The notes under the pieces were generated by a model. It was not told the DNA's origin. It worked only from the letters and a program-made list of their open reading frames with translations, and ran no database searches. The translations under genes and the position numbers were made by a program. From Galbitalea sp036491035 (GTDB lineage: Bacteria > Actinomycetota > Actinomycetes > Actinomycetales > Microbacteriaceae), in NCBI GenBank assembly GCA_036491035.1, contig DASXCU010000013.1, positions 1 to 42,461 of the forward strand: a DNA stretch of 42,461 bases, in the 5' to 3' direction. Shown here in pieces: positions 32,876-41,059 of this stretch (position 1 is its first letter; every line of letters starts with the position of its first letter).

Positions 32876-34861
32876 CTATTCGTTCTCCGCGCCCACGGGC
32901 GCGGCGAACTGCGCCGCGTACAAACGGGCGTACGCGCCATCCGCCTCGAGCAGCTGGCTGTGCGTGCCCTGCTCGACGATCGCGCCCTGCTCCATGACCA
33001 GGATCAGGTCCGCATCTCGGATCGTCGACAGCCGGTGCGCAATCACGAAACTGGTACGGTCCTGCCGCAGCGCCTTCATGGCCTGCTGCACGAGCACCTC
33101 CGTTCGCGTGTCCACCGAACTCGTCGCCTCGTCCAGGATGAGGACGCTCGGCCTCGCGATGAAGGCCCGCGCGATCGTAATCAGCTGCTTCTCCCCCGCG
33201 CTCACGTTCGACGCCTCGTCGTCGAGCACCCTGTCGTAGCCGTCGGGCAGCGCGTGCACGAAGCGATCCACATAGGCCGCCGTTGCCGCCTCGACGATCT
33301 CCTCCTCGGTCGCACCGGTGCGGCCGTAGGCGATATTGTCGCGAATCGTTCCACCGAACAGCCACGGATCCTGGAGCACCATGCCCGTGCGCGAACGGAG
33401 GTCATCCCGGGTCATCTTCGCGATGTCGACGCCGTCGAGGGTGATCCTCCCGCCGTTCAGTTCGTAGAACCGCATCATCAGGTTGACCAGGGTGGTCTTG
33501 CCCGCGCCGGTCGGTCCGACGATCGCGATCATCTGACCGGGTTCGGCCGTCAGCGAGACGTCGTCGATCAGCGGGGCCGCAGGGTCGTAGCTGAACCTGA
33601 CCGACTCGAACTCGATGCGACCCTCCGCCGACTTCGGCGACTCGGCCGGGTCTGCATCCGGAATCTGTTCATCGGCATCCAGGAGCTCGAAGACTCGCTC
33701 CGCCGATGCGACGCCCGACTGCAGCAGGTTGGCCATCGAGCCGAGTTGCCCGAGTGGCTGGGCGAACTGCCGCGTGTACTGGATGGATGCCTGCACGTCG
33801 CCGAGACTCAGCGTCCCGGTGGCGACCTTCAGTCCACCGACAACCGCGACGAGCACGTAGACGAGGTTGGCGATGAATCCGAGCGACGGCATGATGATGC
33901 CGCTCACGAACTGCGCACCGAAACTCGCCTCATACAGCTCCTGGTTCTTGCCGTCGAAGCGCGCCTGCACCTCCTTCTGCCGACCGAAGACCTTGACCAG
34001 GGAGTGACCCGTGAAGGCCTCCTCGATCTGACCGTTCAGCTCGCCGGTGTTCTTCCACTGCGCGATGAAGCGCTTCTGGGAGCGCTTCGCAACGAACGTG
34101 GTCACGACGAGCGTCAGGGGCACGGTGATGAGCGAGATGAGCGCGAGCTCCCAGGAAATCGTGAACATCAGGACGACCGTGCCGATCACAGTGAGTACGG
34201 ACGTGACGAGCTGCGACCCGGTCTGCTGGATGCTCTGCGAGATGTTGTCGATGTCGTTGGTGACCCGGCTCAGCAGTTCGCCGCGGGAATGCTTATCCAC
34301 GTAACTGAGCGGCAGCCGGTTGATCTTCGCCTCGACATCCCGCCGCAGCCGGTACATCGTCCGCTGCGTCACGCCTGCCAATACGTAGGCCTGCGCCCAG
34401 CCGAGGATCGAGGAGAAGACGTAGAAGGCCAGCACGATCAGCAGCAGGTCACCCAGCGACGCGAAGTCGATGCCCTTGCCCGGAGTGAAATCGATGTTCT
34501 TCAGGAAGTCCGCCTGCGAACCCTGGCCATGCGACTTCAGGTAGGCGAGAACGGCAGACTTCGAGGAGAAGTGGGCGAACGCCTTTCCTGTGGCGCCCGC
34601 CACAATCGAGTTGGTCGCGTTGCCGAGCAGCTTCGGCCCGAGGACGCTCAGGATGGTGCTCACGACGCCCAGCAGCACGACGAAGATGACGGATGAGCGA
34701 TCCGGCTTCATCCGTCCGAGCAGGCGCTTCGCCGACGGCAGGAAGTTCTGCGACTTCTCCACGGGCATCCCGATGCCGCCGAAGGGGCCGCCTCCGCCGG
34801 GTCCACGGCGCACGGGAGGACGAATGGGCGCGGACGCCGCCGCGCGATTTTCGGTGCTCAT
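32876..34861 (-). CDS. ABC exporter, membrane and ATPase half-transporter with consensus site
   Basis: 661 residues: a Pro/Gly-rich N-terminal extension (about 1-45), six membrane helices (ABC_membrane domain, about 55-390) and an ATPase domain (about 420-655). Walker A is GPTGAGKTTL, Walker B VLILDEATSSVD retains the catalytic Glu, and the H-loop is FVIAHRLST. The signature reads NVSAGEKQ instead of LSGGQ. This matches one half of a heterodimeric exporter; its partner is the next gene upstream, whose stop it overlaps by 4 bp (ATGA). In such pairs the noncanonical signature sits opposite the partner's degenerate Walker B. Substrate unknown; TetR control suggests drugs or toxic lipids. Confidence 0.92.
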   Translation of the reverse strand: MSTENRAAASAPIRPPVRRGPGGGGPFGGIGMPVEKSQNFLPSAKRLLGRMKPDRSSVIFVVLLGVVSTILSVLGPKLLGNATNSIVAGATGKAFAHFSSKSAVLAYLKSHGQGSQADFLKNIDFTPGKGIDFASLGDLLLIVLAFYVFSSILGWAQAYVLAGVTQRTMYRLRRDVEAKINRLPLSYVDKHSRGELLSRVTNDIDNISQSIQQTGSQLVTSVLTVIGTVVLMFTISWELALISLITVPLTLVVTTFVAKRSQKRFIAQWKNTGELNGQIEEAFTGHSLVKVFGRQKEVQARFDGKNQELYEASFGAQFVSGIIMPSLGFIANLVYVLVAVVGGLKVATGTLSLGDVQASIQYTRQFAQPLGQLGSMANLLQSGVASAERVFELLDADEQIPDADPAESPKSAEGRIEFESVRFSYDPAAPLIDDVSLTAEPGQMIAIVGPTGAGKTTLVNLMMRFYELNGGRITLDGVDIAKMTRDDLRSRTGMVLQDPWLFGGTIRDNIAYGRTGATEEEIVEAATAAYVDRFVHALPDGYDRVLDDEASNVSAGEKQLITIARAFIARPSVLILDEATSSVDTRTEVLVQQAMKALRQDRTSFVIAHRLSTIRDADLILVMEQGAIVEQGTHSQLLEADGAYARLYAAQFAAPVGAENE

Positions 34862-36591
34862 GCGACCTCCTCGGCCTTCAGCTGGCTATTGACGATCTCG
34901 GCGTACGTGTCGCTCGATTTCAGTAATTGTTCGTGTGTTCCGCGATCGACGATCTCGCCGTGCTCGAGCACGAGGATCTGGTCGGCCTCCGTGATCGTGG
35001 AAACGCGCTGCGCGACGACGATGCGGGTCGTGGCCCGCTCGTTCTTCGTGAGGGACGCGCGCAGGCGCGCATCCGTCCTCGTGTCGAGCGCTGAGAACGA
35101 ATCGTCGAAGACGAGGATCTCCGACCGCTTCACCAGCGCCCGTGCGATCGCGAGACGCTGCCGCTGGCCGCCCGAGAAGTTCGTACCGCCCTGCGACACC
35201 TCCGCCTCTAGCTGGTCGGGCAGCTCCGACACGAAGTCCTTCGCCTGCGCGATATCGAGCGCACGCCACAGGTCATCGTCCGTCGCGTCGGGGTTTCCGT
35301 AGCGGAGGTTCGAGGCAACCGTGCCGGTGAAGAGGTACGCCCGCTGCGGCACGAGGCCGATGCGGCTCCACAGGAGATCGGCATCCAGGTCTCGAACGTC
35401 GACGCCATCGATCAGGACCTCGCCGTCGGTGACGTCGAAGAGCCGGGGCAGCAGGTTGACGAGGGTCGTCTTGCCCGCACCCGTGCTGCCGATGATCGCC
35501 GTCGTCGTTCCTGGGACGACCCTGAACTCCAGGTTGCGCAGCACCGGAGCATCGGCCCCCGGGTAGGCGAAGCTCACGTTGCGGAATTCGACGGTGCCCG
35601 CGCCGCGAAGCTGGGTCACGGGTGCGAGCGGGAGGACAACCGACGACTCGGTTCCGAGGACCTCGGAGATCCGGTCCGCGGATACGGCGGCGCGAGGAAT
35701 CATGATCGCCATGAACGTCGCCATCATGACCGCCGACAGGATCTGGATGATGTAGGTGATGAAGGCGCTCAGCGTTCCCACCTGCAGCGTGCCGTCGTTG
35801 ATGCGGAATGCGCCGAACCACTGCACCGTCACCGTCGTGCCGTACATGATGAGCATGACGAGCGGGAAGACGAGCGCGAACAGCCGCCCGGCTCGCAGCG
35901 CACTGGCCGTGACATCCCGGTTGGCGAGATCGAACCGGTCGACCTCGACCCGTTCGCGCACGAAGGCACGGACCACGCGGATGCCGGTGAGCTGTTCTCG
36001 CAGCACCCGGTTCACGGTGTCGATGCGCTTCTGCAGCGCACGAAACTGGGGGACGACACGAATGATGATCGACCCGATCGCGATGAGCATCAGCGGCACC
36101 GAGATCGCAAGGATCCACGACAGGGCGGCGTCCTGCTGCAGCGCGGCGATGACCCCGCCGATCGCGAGGATCGGCGCAGAGACAAGCAGGGTGCAGGTCA
36201 TCAGCACGAGAATCTGGACCTGCTGCACGTCATTGGTCGTGCGCGTGATGAGCGACGGAGCGCCGAACCTGGTGACCTCGCGCTCCGAGAACTCGCCAAC
36301 CCGGTGGAAGATCGCCCCGCGTAGATCGCGCCCGACCCGCATGGCGGCCTTAGAACCGAAGTAGACAGCGACCACCGCGGTCACGACCTGGCCGAGCGAG
36401 ATGAGCAGCATGATGCCGCCGTACCGGAGGATGTAGCCGGTGTCGCCCTTCAGTACGCCGTCGTTGATGATGTTGGCGTTCAATCCCGGCAGAAACAGGG
36501 TCGCGATCGACTGCGCGAGCTGGAAGAAGACGACTCCGACCAGAAGTCGCCAGTGCGGCTTCAGGAAGCGTCCAAGCAGTTTCAGAAGCAT
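34858..36591 (-). CDS. ABC exporter, half-transporter with degenerate ATP site
   Basis: 577 residues: six membrane helices (about 15-305) and an ATPase domain (about 335-570) with Walker A GSTGAGKTTL and a normal signature NFSGGQRQRLAIARAL, but Walker B reads ILVFDDSFSALD. The usual catalytic Glu is replaced by Asp, as in the degenerate half of heterodimeric exporters such as TM287/288. The start ATG at 36591 is chosen because the sequence before it in the same frame is the antiparallel frame of the TetR gene and lacks any transporter similarity. It lies 2 bp after the TetR stop and overlaps the partner by 4 bp, so all three are one transcript. Confidence 0.92.
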   Translation of the reverse strand: MLLKLLGRFLKPHWRLLVGVVFFQLAQSIATLFLPGLNANIINDGVLKGDTGYILRYGGIMLLISLGQVVTAVVAVYFGSKAAMRVGRDLRGAIFHRVGEFSEREVTRFGAPSLITRTTNDVQQVQILVLMTCTLLVSAPILAIGGVIAALQQDAALSWILAISVPLMLIAIGSIIIRVVPQFRALQKRIDTVNRVLREQLTGIRVVRAFVRERVEVDRFDLANRDVTASALRAGRLFALVFPLVMLIMYGTTVTVQWFGAFRINDGTLQVGTLSAFITYIIQILSAVMMATFMAIMIPRAAVSADRISEVLGTESSVVLPLAPVTQLRGAGTVEFRNVSFAYPGADAPVLRNLEFRVVPGTTTAIIGSTGAGKTTLVNLLPRLFDVTDGEVLIDGVDVRDLDADLLWSRIGLVPQRAYLFTGTVASNLRYGNPDATDDDLWRALDIAQAKDFVSELPDQLEAEVSQGGTNFSGGQRQRLAIARALVKRSEILVFDDSFSALDTRTDARLRASLTKNERATTRIVVAQRVSTITEADQILVLEHGEIVDRGTHEQLLKSSDTYAEIVNSQLKAEEVA

Positions 36592-36593
36592 GG

Positions 36594-37205
36594 TTAGTTC
36601 TGCCCTTCCGCCGGGTGGCCGGCGATTCCGTAGGTGATGACTCGGGCGAGTTCCGCGGTCGGAATCTCCTGCCCCTGGTTGAACTGCGGGATGGCCGACG
36701 CGAACGCGATCAGCCGAACGAAGGACGCGACGCGGTCCGCGGGAACATTCAGTTCCTCGACGTCGGGTCGAAGGACCTCGGCGATCAGGTCGGCGAAGTT
36801 GTCTGCGTTGTGTCGACGCGGCGGGGGTCCGGCCATCCGCATTGCCTGCATCATCCCGAAGATCCCGGTCATACGGCTGCGCAGCAGGAACAGGATGTCG
36901 CCCACTTTGTCTTCGAGCGGCAGTTCCGGGTCGATCGCGCGCAGTCGTTTGTTGGATTCCGTCGGGTCGAGGAAGGTTTCCACGGCCGCCGTGAACAGGG
37001 CTTCCTTGTCCGGGAACACCCGGAAGATGGTGCCCTCCGCAATGCCGGCGGCATCCGCGATCTGGCGCGTGCTGACGTCGCGCCCGTGCTCGATGAGCAA
37101 TGGGATGACGGCGTGGATGATCGATGCCCGACGCTCGTCGGTCGACATCGGTTTCGCGCGCACGCGCGTCCGGGTCGCGTTCTCCGCCTCGTTCGTCGTC
37201 GTCAC
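36594..37205 (-). CDS. TetR family repressor of the ABC exporter operon
   Basis: 203 residues. The N-terminal helix-turn-helix (about 25-70) includes STRQIADAAGIAEGTIFRVFPDKEALF, seen here as the core IADAAGIAEGTIFRVF followed by D-K-E-A-L-F. The C-terminal ligand domain is variable, as usual. A 16-bp palindrome (37221-37236) lies directly upstream of its -10 box, so it very probably represses itself and the two ABC genes that follow. The GTG at 37205 is six bases after a TAGTGT -10 box, suggesting a leaderless mRNA. The ligand is unknown. Confidence 0.93.
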   Translation of the reverse strand: MTTTNEAENATRTRVRAKPMSTDERRASIIHAVIPLLIEHGRDVSTRQIADAAGIAEGTIFRVFPDKEALFTAAVETFLDPTESNKRLRAIDPELPLEDKVGDILFLLRSRMTGIFGMMQAMRMAGPPPRRHNADNFADLIAEVLRPDVEELNVPADRVASFVRLIAFASAIPQFNQGQEIPTAELARVITYGIAGHPAEGQN

Positions 37206-37211
37206 ACGTCG

Positions 37212-37241
37212 ACACTAAATGAGTGAGCACTCACTCCGCAA
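37212..37241 (-). promoter_or_regulatory. TetR promoter with palindromic operator
   Basis: GAGTGAG-CA-CTCACTC (37221-37236) is a perfect 7-bp inverted repeat, typical of TetR-family operators. On the minus strand it sits between a weak -35 (TTGCGG, 37236-37241) and a -10 (TAGTGT, 37212-37217) with an 18-base spacer, and the -10 ends six bases before the GTG of the repressor gene. Binding would block RNA polymerase, giving autorepression. Confidence 0.75.
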
Positions 37242-37242
37242 G

Positions 37243-38214
37243 TCAGGCGCGCGGAAAAAATTCTGAAATCGTGAGGGCGTCCTCGTTCGACGGTCGCCAT
37301 GCTCCGCCGGCAGCCACGTTCTGTTGCACCTGCTCGGGCTTCGTCGCGCCGGAGATCACGCTCGTCACGCCCGGCTGCGAGAGGAACCAGCCGAACGTCG
37401 CCTCCAGCATCGTGATTCCCCGCTCGTCACAGAACGACTGGTAAGCATCCATCGCATCCCAGTCGACCCGGCCCAGCAGTTCCGGTCGGATCACGGTGAG
37501 CCGGCCATCGGACGGACCGGAGCCTCCGCGCGTGTACTTGCCGGTGAAGACGCCCTGGAACAACGGGAAGAACGGCAGGAATCCGAGCCCGTAGGCGTTT
37601 ACGGCGGGCAGGACCTCCTCCTCGACAGCGCGCTCGATCAGGCTGTACTCGTTCTGTGCGGAAATGAATTTCGGATGACCGGCCAGCTGCGCCCGGTACT
37701 CGGCATCCGCGATCTGCCAGCCGGACAGGTTGGAGTGGCCGATGTATCTGACCTTGCCCTCGGCGATCAGTTCGTCCAGCGCGGCGAGCGTCTCCTCGAT
37801 GGGGGTAAGAGGGTCGGGCGCATGCAGCTGGTAGAGATCGATCCAGTCGGTCTGAAGCCTGCGTAGCGACGCCTCGACCGCGATGCGGATATAGCGACGC
37901 GACCCGCGAGCGCCCCAGTCCGGGCCGTTCGTGCCAGCCATATCCATCCCGAACTTCGTAGCGAGCACGATCCGGTCGCGCCGACCCCGCAGTGCGTTGC
38001 CCATAAACGTCTCGCTGAGGCCGCGCTCGCCACCGTAGATGTCGGCGGTATCGAAGAGTGTGATGCCCGCGTCGATCGCCGCCGAGATCACCGCATCGGT
38101 GCCGGGCTGATCCTCCGTCGCTGTTGCGGGGCGACCGAAGTTGTTGCAACCGAGACCGACTGTGGACACGCGCAGGCCACTGGGGCCGAGGTTTCGATAC
38201 TCGATTTCTGGCAC
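37243..38214 (-). CDS. Aldo/keto reductase
   Basis: 323-residue NADPH-dependent aldo/keto reductase of the YghZ/Kv-beta-like group. The beta-alpha barrel shows LGLGCNNFGRP, the catalytic Asp and Tyr in FDTADIYGGERGLSE, Lys in LATKFG, His in DLYQLHAPD, VRYIGHSNLS, and the cofactor-binding tail VTSVISGATKPEQVQQNV. The physiological aldehyde or ketone is unknown. The GTG at 38214 is chosen for GGAGG at eight bases; longer in-frame starts up to 38526 run through the divergent ogt gene and look non-coding. It is divergent from ogt, with a 24-bp palindrome in the shared gap. Confidence 0.92.
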   Translation of the reverse strand: MPEIEYRNLGPSGLRVSTVGLGCNNFGRPATATEDQPGTDAVISAAIDAGITLFDTADIYGGERGLSETFMGNALRGRRDRIVLATKFGMDMAGTNGPDWGARGSRRYIRIAVEASLRRLQTDWIDLYQLHAPDPLTPIEETLAALDELIAEGKVRYIGHSNLSGWQIADAEYRAQLAGHPKFISAQNEYSLIERAVEEEVLPAVNAYGLGFLPFFPLFQGVFTGKYTRGGSGPSDGRLTVIRPELLGRVDWDAMDAYQSFCDERGITMLEATFGWFLSQPGVTSVISGATKPEQVQQNVAAGGAWRPSNEDALTISEFFPRA

Positions 38215-38240
38215 CCTCTCATCCTCCACTACGTCCGCTA

Positions 38241-38264
38241 CGGACACGAATTGCCCCGTGTCCG
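38241..38264. promoter_or_regulatory. Perfect inverted repeat between aldo/keto reductase and ogt
   Basis: CGGACACG and CGTGTCCG form a perfect 8-bp dyad separated by eight bases. It lies in the 93-bp divergent region, 27 bases from the reductase start and 44 from the ogt start, which suits a shared operator. No regulator gene for it is recognised nearby. Confidence 0.5.
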
Positions 38265-38295
38265 AATTCCGCGAGAGCATGTCCGCGGCGCTGGA

Positions 38296-38301
38296 TACAG
38301 T
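38296..38301 (+). promoter_or_regulatory. -10 box of the ogt-tag operon, leaderless
   Basis: TACAGT fits the actinobacterial TANNNT -10 consensus and ends six bases before the ogt ATG, so transcription probably starts at the start codon. No good -35 is seen. Confidence 0.5.
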
Positions 38302-38307
38302 GGGGAC

Positions 38308-38823
38308 ATGTTCAGTCGTTCCTACACGGTCGCTCCCCCGGCCCACCTCAAGCGCGTCGACTCGCCGATCGGGCGAATCGAAATCACGAGCGATGGCAAT
38401 GCCATCACCTCGCTCTCCATCGAGCGGGCCGGCTCTCTCCCCTACGACGATCTGGATGAGAAGTCGTCGAAGCTCCTCGACCTCGCCGCAAAGCAGCTCG
38501 GTGAGTACTTCGCGGGCGAGCGTCACACCTTCGAACTACCGCTGGCGCCGAAGGGCACGGAGTTCCAGGAGTCGATCTGGACCCAGCTCGCCGACATCGA
38601 GTGGGGCGATGTTCGCAGCTATGGCGAACTCGGCATCCTCACCGGGAGAGCCAGCGCCGGTCGTGCCGTCGGAGGCGCGGTGGGCGCCAACCCCATCCCG
38701 ATTATCATCCCGTGCCATCGGGTGCTCGCCGGCAACCATCGCATCACCGGCTACAGCGGCGGCAATGGAATCCCCACCAAGGTCTGGCTGCTCGAGCACG
38801 AAGGCATTGAGGCCGTCGTTTGA
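38308..38823 (+). CDS. ogt: Methylated-DNA-[protein]-cysteine S-methyltransferase
   Basis: 171-residue suicide repair protein that moves the methyl group of O6-methylguanine to its own Cys. The active-site motif PCHRV is intact in IIIPCHRVLAGN, preceded by SYGELGILTGRASAGRAVGGA (recognition helix region) and followed by GYSGGNGIPTKVWLLEHEG. The N-terminal domain is short and lacks the Ada regulatory zinc site, so it is Ogt-like. The ATG at 38308 is preferred over an upstream in-frame start at 38251 because of the -10 box placement and family length. The stop overlaps the next gene's TTG by 3 bp, making an alkylation-repair operon. Confidence 0.95.
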   Translation: MFSRSYTVAPPAHLKRVDSPIGRIEITSDGNAITSLSIERAGSLPYDDLDEKSSKLLDLAAKQLGEYFAGERHTFELPLAPKGTEFQESIWTQLADIEWGDVRSYGELGILTGRASAGRAVGGAVGANPIPIIIPCHRVLAGNHRITGYSGGNGIPTKVWLLEHEGIEAVV

Positions 38824-39434
38824 CAGACGGTACGGTCCGCATTGATTCCGAGCCGAGCGACGTTGTTGTGGGCGAGGATGGCCGCGCCCGATGCCGATGG
38901 GGGTCGGCGGACCCGGAGTATCGCCGCTACCACGACGAGGAGTGGGGCACGCCGCTGCACGGGGATCGTCCGCTGTACGAGAAGATGTGCCTCGAAGGCT
39001 TCCAGGCCGGGCTCTCCTGGATCACGATCCTGCGCAAGCGGCCGGTGTTCCGTCAGGTGTTCCACCAGTTCGAACCCGCTCGGGTCGCACAGATGGGCGA
39101 GGACGAGATCGAAGCGGCCATGCGGAACGAGGGCATCATCCGCAACCGCGCGAAGATTCTCTCCACCATCAAGAACGCCCGGCTGACCCTCGACCTGACG
39201 CGAGAAACCCCCGGCGCACTCGATGAGCTGATGTGGTCGTTCGCGCCGCCCCGGCGAGCCGCGGCACCGGCATCGTTCGCCGACGTTCCCGCGGTGACCG
39301 ACGAGTCGATCGCGATGAGCAAGACGCTACGCGAGCGGGGGTTCGGCTTTGTCGGGCCAACGACGATGTACGCGCTCATGCAGTCGTCGGGAATGGTCGA
39401 CGACCACGTGGCGGGCTGCTGGCGCGCCGTCTAG
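38820..39434 (+). CDS. tag: DNA-3-methyladenine glycosylase I
   Basis: 204-residue TagI glycosylase that removes 3-methyladenine from DNA. Typical stretches: RCRWGSADPEYRRYHDEEWGTP (the first Cys and His zinc ligands), LYEKMCLEGFQAGLSWITIL and FGFVGPTTMYALMQSSGMVDDH followed by the C-terminal Cys after HVAG, completing the zinc site. The start is a TTG overlapping the ogt stop (TTGA), with GAGG eight bases upstream; a GTG at 38868 would shorten it by 16 residues. Coupling to ogt joins repair of two kinds of methylation damage. Confidence 0.94.
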   Translation: MTDGTVRIDSEPSDVVVGEDGRARCRWGSADPEYRRYHDEEWGTPLHGDRPLYEKMCLEGFQAGLSWITILRKRPVFRQVFHQFEPARVAQMGEDEIEAAMRNEGIIRNRAKILSTIKNARLTLDLTRETPGALDELMWSFAPPRRAAAPASFADVPAVTDESIAMSKTLRERGFGFVGPTTMYALMQSSGMVDDHVAGCWRAV

Positions 39435-39445
39435 ACGTTCTCGGG

Positions 39446-39949
39446 CTAGCTGGCGGTTGGCGGAGTTTGCTGCGGCGGAACGTACGGGCCGCGCGCCGAA
39501 CCGTACCCGGCGAGCGGTGGCTTCCACCCGCTGATCGTCATGTTCTGCGGTTCGTACGGTGCCGGGTCATCCGCGAGCAGCCACGCCCAGACGAACGGCA
39601 GGAAGATGAAGAGCACCGTCCAGCTTCCGTCCTTGCGGAACGCTGTGCCGATCTTGTGTCCAGCGATCGCCAGGAACACCAAGCTGACATAGGCGCCGAC
39701 CGGCACGATCGACAGGATCGACAACCAGCCCTCCTGGCCACCCACCTCGAGCAGTCGCCAGTTGTTGAAGAACGGGACCCACGCCGCCCACGGCTCCACC
39801 CCGACCTTCCGGAACAGTTTCATGTAGGCGATCCCGGTCAACACATAGACGACCGCCGCGATGAGCAGGCTGATCCCGAAAATCACCCCGTAGACCGCCA
39901 GGATTACACCGATTACCGCGCCGCCGTCGTAGTCCGGACCGTAGTTCAT
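39446..39949 (-). CDS. Small membrane protein, DUF5684-like
   Basis: 167 residues with about four membrane segments (about 11-42, probably two, 74-97 and 109-125), joined by the conserved loop GVEPWAAWVPFFNNWRLLEVGG. That W-A-A-W-x-P-x-x-N motif is typical of small actinobacterial membrane proteins annotated as DUF5684, of unknown function. The C-terminal tail is Pro/Gly/Tyr-rich. The ATG at 39949 fits. It is convergent with tag (11 bp apart) and 22 bp downstream of yaaA on the same strand. Confidence 0.8.
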   Translation of the reverse strand: MNYGPDYDGGAVIGVILAVYGVIFGISLLIAAVVYVLTGIAYMKLFRKVGVEPWAAWVPFFNNWRLLEVGGQEGWLSILSIVPVGAYVSLVFLAIAGHKIGTAFRKDGSWTVLFIFLPFVWAWLLADDPAPYEPQNMTISGWKPPLAGYGSARGPYVPPQQTPPTAS

Positions 39950-39971
39950 TCGGCCACTCTAGCGGGACACG

Positions 39972-40712
39972 CTAGACCACCAGGTCCAGCTCGCCCGGGG
40001 CGCCGGGTTCGAGTCGGATCCCGGAGAGTCGCGCCCACTCGACGAGGTCCCGGGGCGTCTCGAACTGTCGCCCGGAACGGGCGAGCGAGCGCACGAGCTC
40101 GCCCTTCCCGTGCTTGTTGAAGTGGTTAAGTGCGCGCTTTCTTCCGGCGCCATCCTCGGTGACCACGCGAAGAAACACGCTGCCCTCCGGGGCTGGACCG
40201 AGATGCACGTAGGACTCCGAACGCAGGTCCAGGACGAGCCCGCTGCCGCTCGCAAGCGCGGCGGCATTCGCGTCGCGCCAGATTTTTGACAGTGTCGTGG
40301 CCGGAACGCGGGTGTCGTGCGAGAAGCGGTAGGCAGGCACCGCATCGCCCGCGCGAATCAGGCCGAACAGCGCGGAGTGGATAACGACTGAGTCGCTCAG
40401 GAACTGTCGCGCCGCGACATCCAGCGATCCCACATCGATCGCGTCAAACAGGACGCCGGTGTACCGCTCAATCGCCGGCAGGGTGGGCGACGACGAGATC
40501 GCGCGATTTCGCTCGATCTCGAACCGCTGTGTCGGCCCGAGTCCGAGCGCCGCGGTCGATGCGGCCACGCTTCGCGAGATGCGCCGCAGGCAGGCCATGG
40601 CCTTTCGTCGGGCCGGACCGAGGCCCGGAAACGAAAGCGCCGCAAGGTCGAGCGCCGTCCCGGGGGTGCCACCATCCCGCTTGGTCTCGGACGGCGGCAG
40701 GAGGAGAAGCAC
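39972..40712 (-). CDS. yaaA: YaaA family peroxide-stress protein
   Basis: 246-residue DUF328/YaaA protein. In E. coli YaaA lowers free iron under hydrogen peroxide stress and binds DNA. The hallmark ends are both present: LLLLPPSETK at the N-terminus and NHFNKHGKGELVRSL near the C-terminus, with YTGVLFDAID and the SALFGLIRAGDAVPAYR region between them. The GTG start at 40712 begins the typical MLLLLPPSE-like opening. It lies 45 bp downstream of atpC on the same strand and may be read through from the ATP synthase operon. Confidence 0.92.
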   Translation of the reverse strand: MLLLLPPSETKRDGGTPGTALDLAALSFPGLGPARRKAMACLRRISRSVAASTAALGLGPTQRFEIERNRAISSSPTLPAIERYTGVLFDAIDVGSLDVAARQFLSDSVVIHSALFGLIRAGDAVPAYRFSHDTRVPATTLSKIWRDANAAALASGSGLVLDLRSESYVHLGPAPEGSVFLRVVTEDGAGRKRALNHFNKHGKGELVRSLARSGRQFETPRDLVEWARLSGIRLEPGAPGELDLVV

Positions 40713-40757
40713 CCGCTAAGCCTTCAGAAACGCCATCGCGACCAGCATGGGACGGGT

Positions 40758-41057
40758 CTAGACGAGAGCGGCAGCGCGAGCGACGACCGTCACGCGGTTG
40801 TGATCCACCGACAGGAAGCCGTCGTCGGCCTGCGCCGTGACGACCTCGCCCGAGGCGAGCGTCACGCGCACCTGGCCCTCGGCCAGCGTCGCGAGAACAG
40901 GTTCGTGTCCGGCGAGGATACCGATCTCGCCCACGGTCGTCTTCGCGACGAGTTGCTTCGCCATGCCGGACCAGACTTCCTCGTCGGCCGAAACGATGCT
41001 CACAGCGAGCTCGTGATCACCGGGCGTCAGCGGCCCGGCCTGCGGCGCGTCAGCCAT
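40758..41057 (-). CDS. atpC: ATP synthase epsilon subunit, short form
   Basis: 99-residue F1 epsilon subunit. It has the N-terminal beta-sandwich (LAVSIVSADEEVWSG, VGEIGILAGHEPVLATL, VTLASGEVVTAQADDGFLSV) and ends right after VTVVARAAALV. The C-terminal helical hairpin that inhibits ATP hydrolysis in many bacteria is absent. It starts at the ATG 2 bp after the atpD stop; an in-frame extension upstream would overlap atpD without family similarity. Part of the membrane-bound F1Fo ATP synthase operon. Confidence 0.93.
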   Translation of the reverse strand: MADAPQAGPLTPGDHELAVSIVSADEEVWSGMAKQLVAKTTVGEIGILAGHEPVLATLAEGQVRVTLASGEVVTAQADDGFLSVDHNRVTVVARAAALV

Positions 41058-41059
41058 TG

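Noticed and set aside
36592..37230. N-terminal extension of the first ABC half-transporter across the TetR gene
   Set aside because: It is the alternative frame of the TetR gene with no transporter similarity; the ATG at 36591 starts exactly at the membrane domain.
38215..38526. Long N-terminal extension of the aldo/keto reductase
   Set aside because: It would run through the divergent ogt gene and its promoter; GGAGG marks the GTG at 38214.
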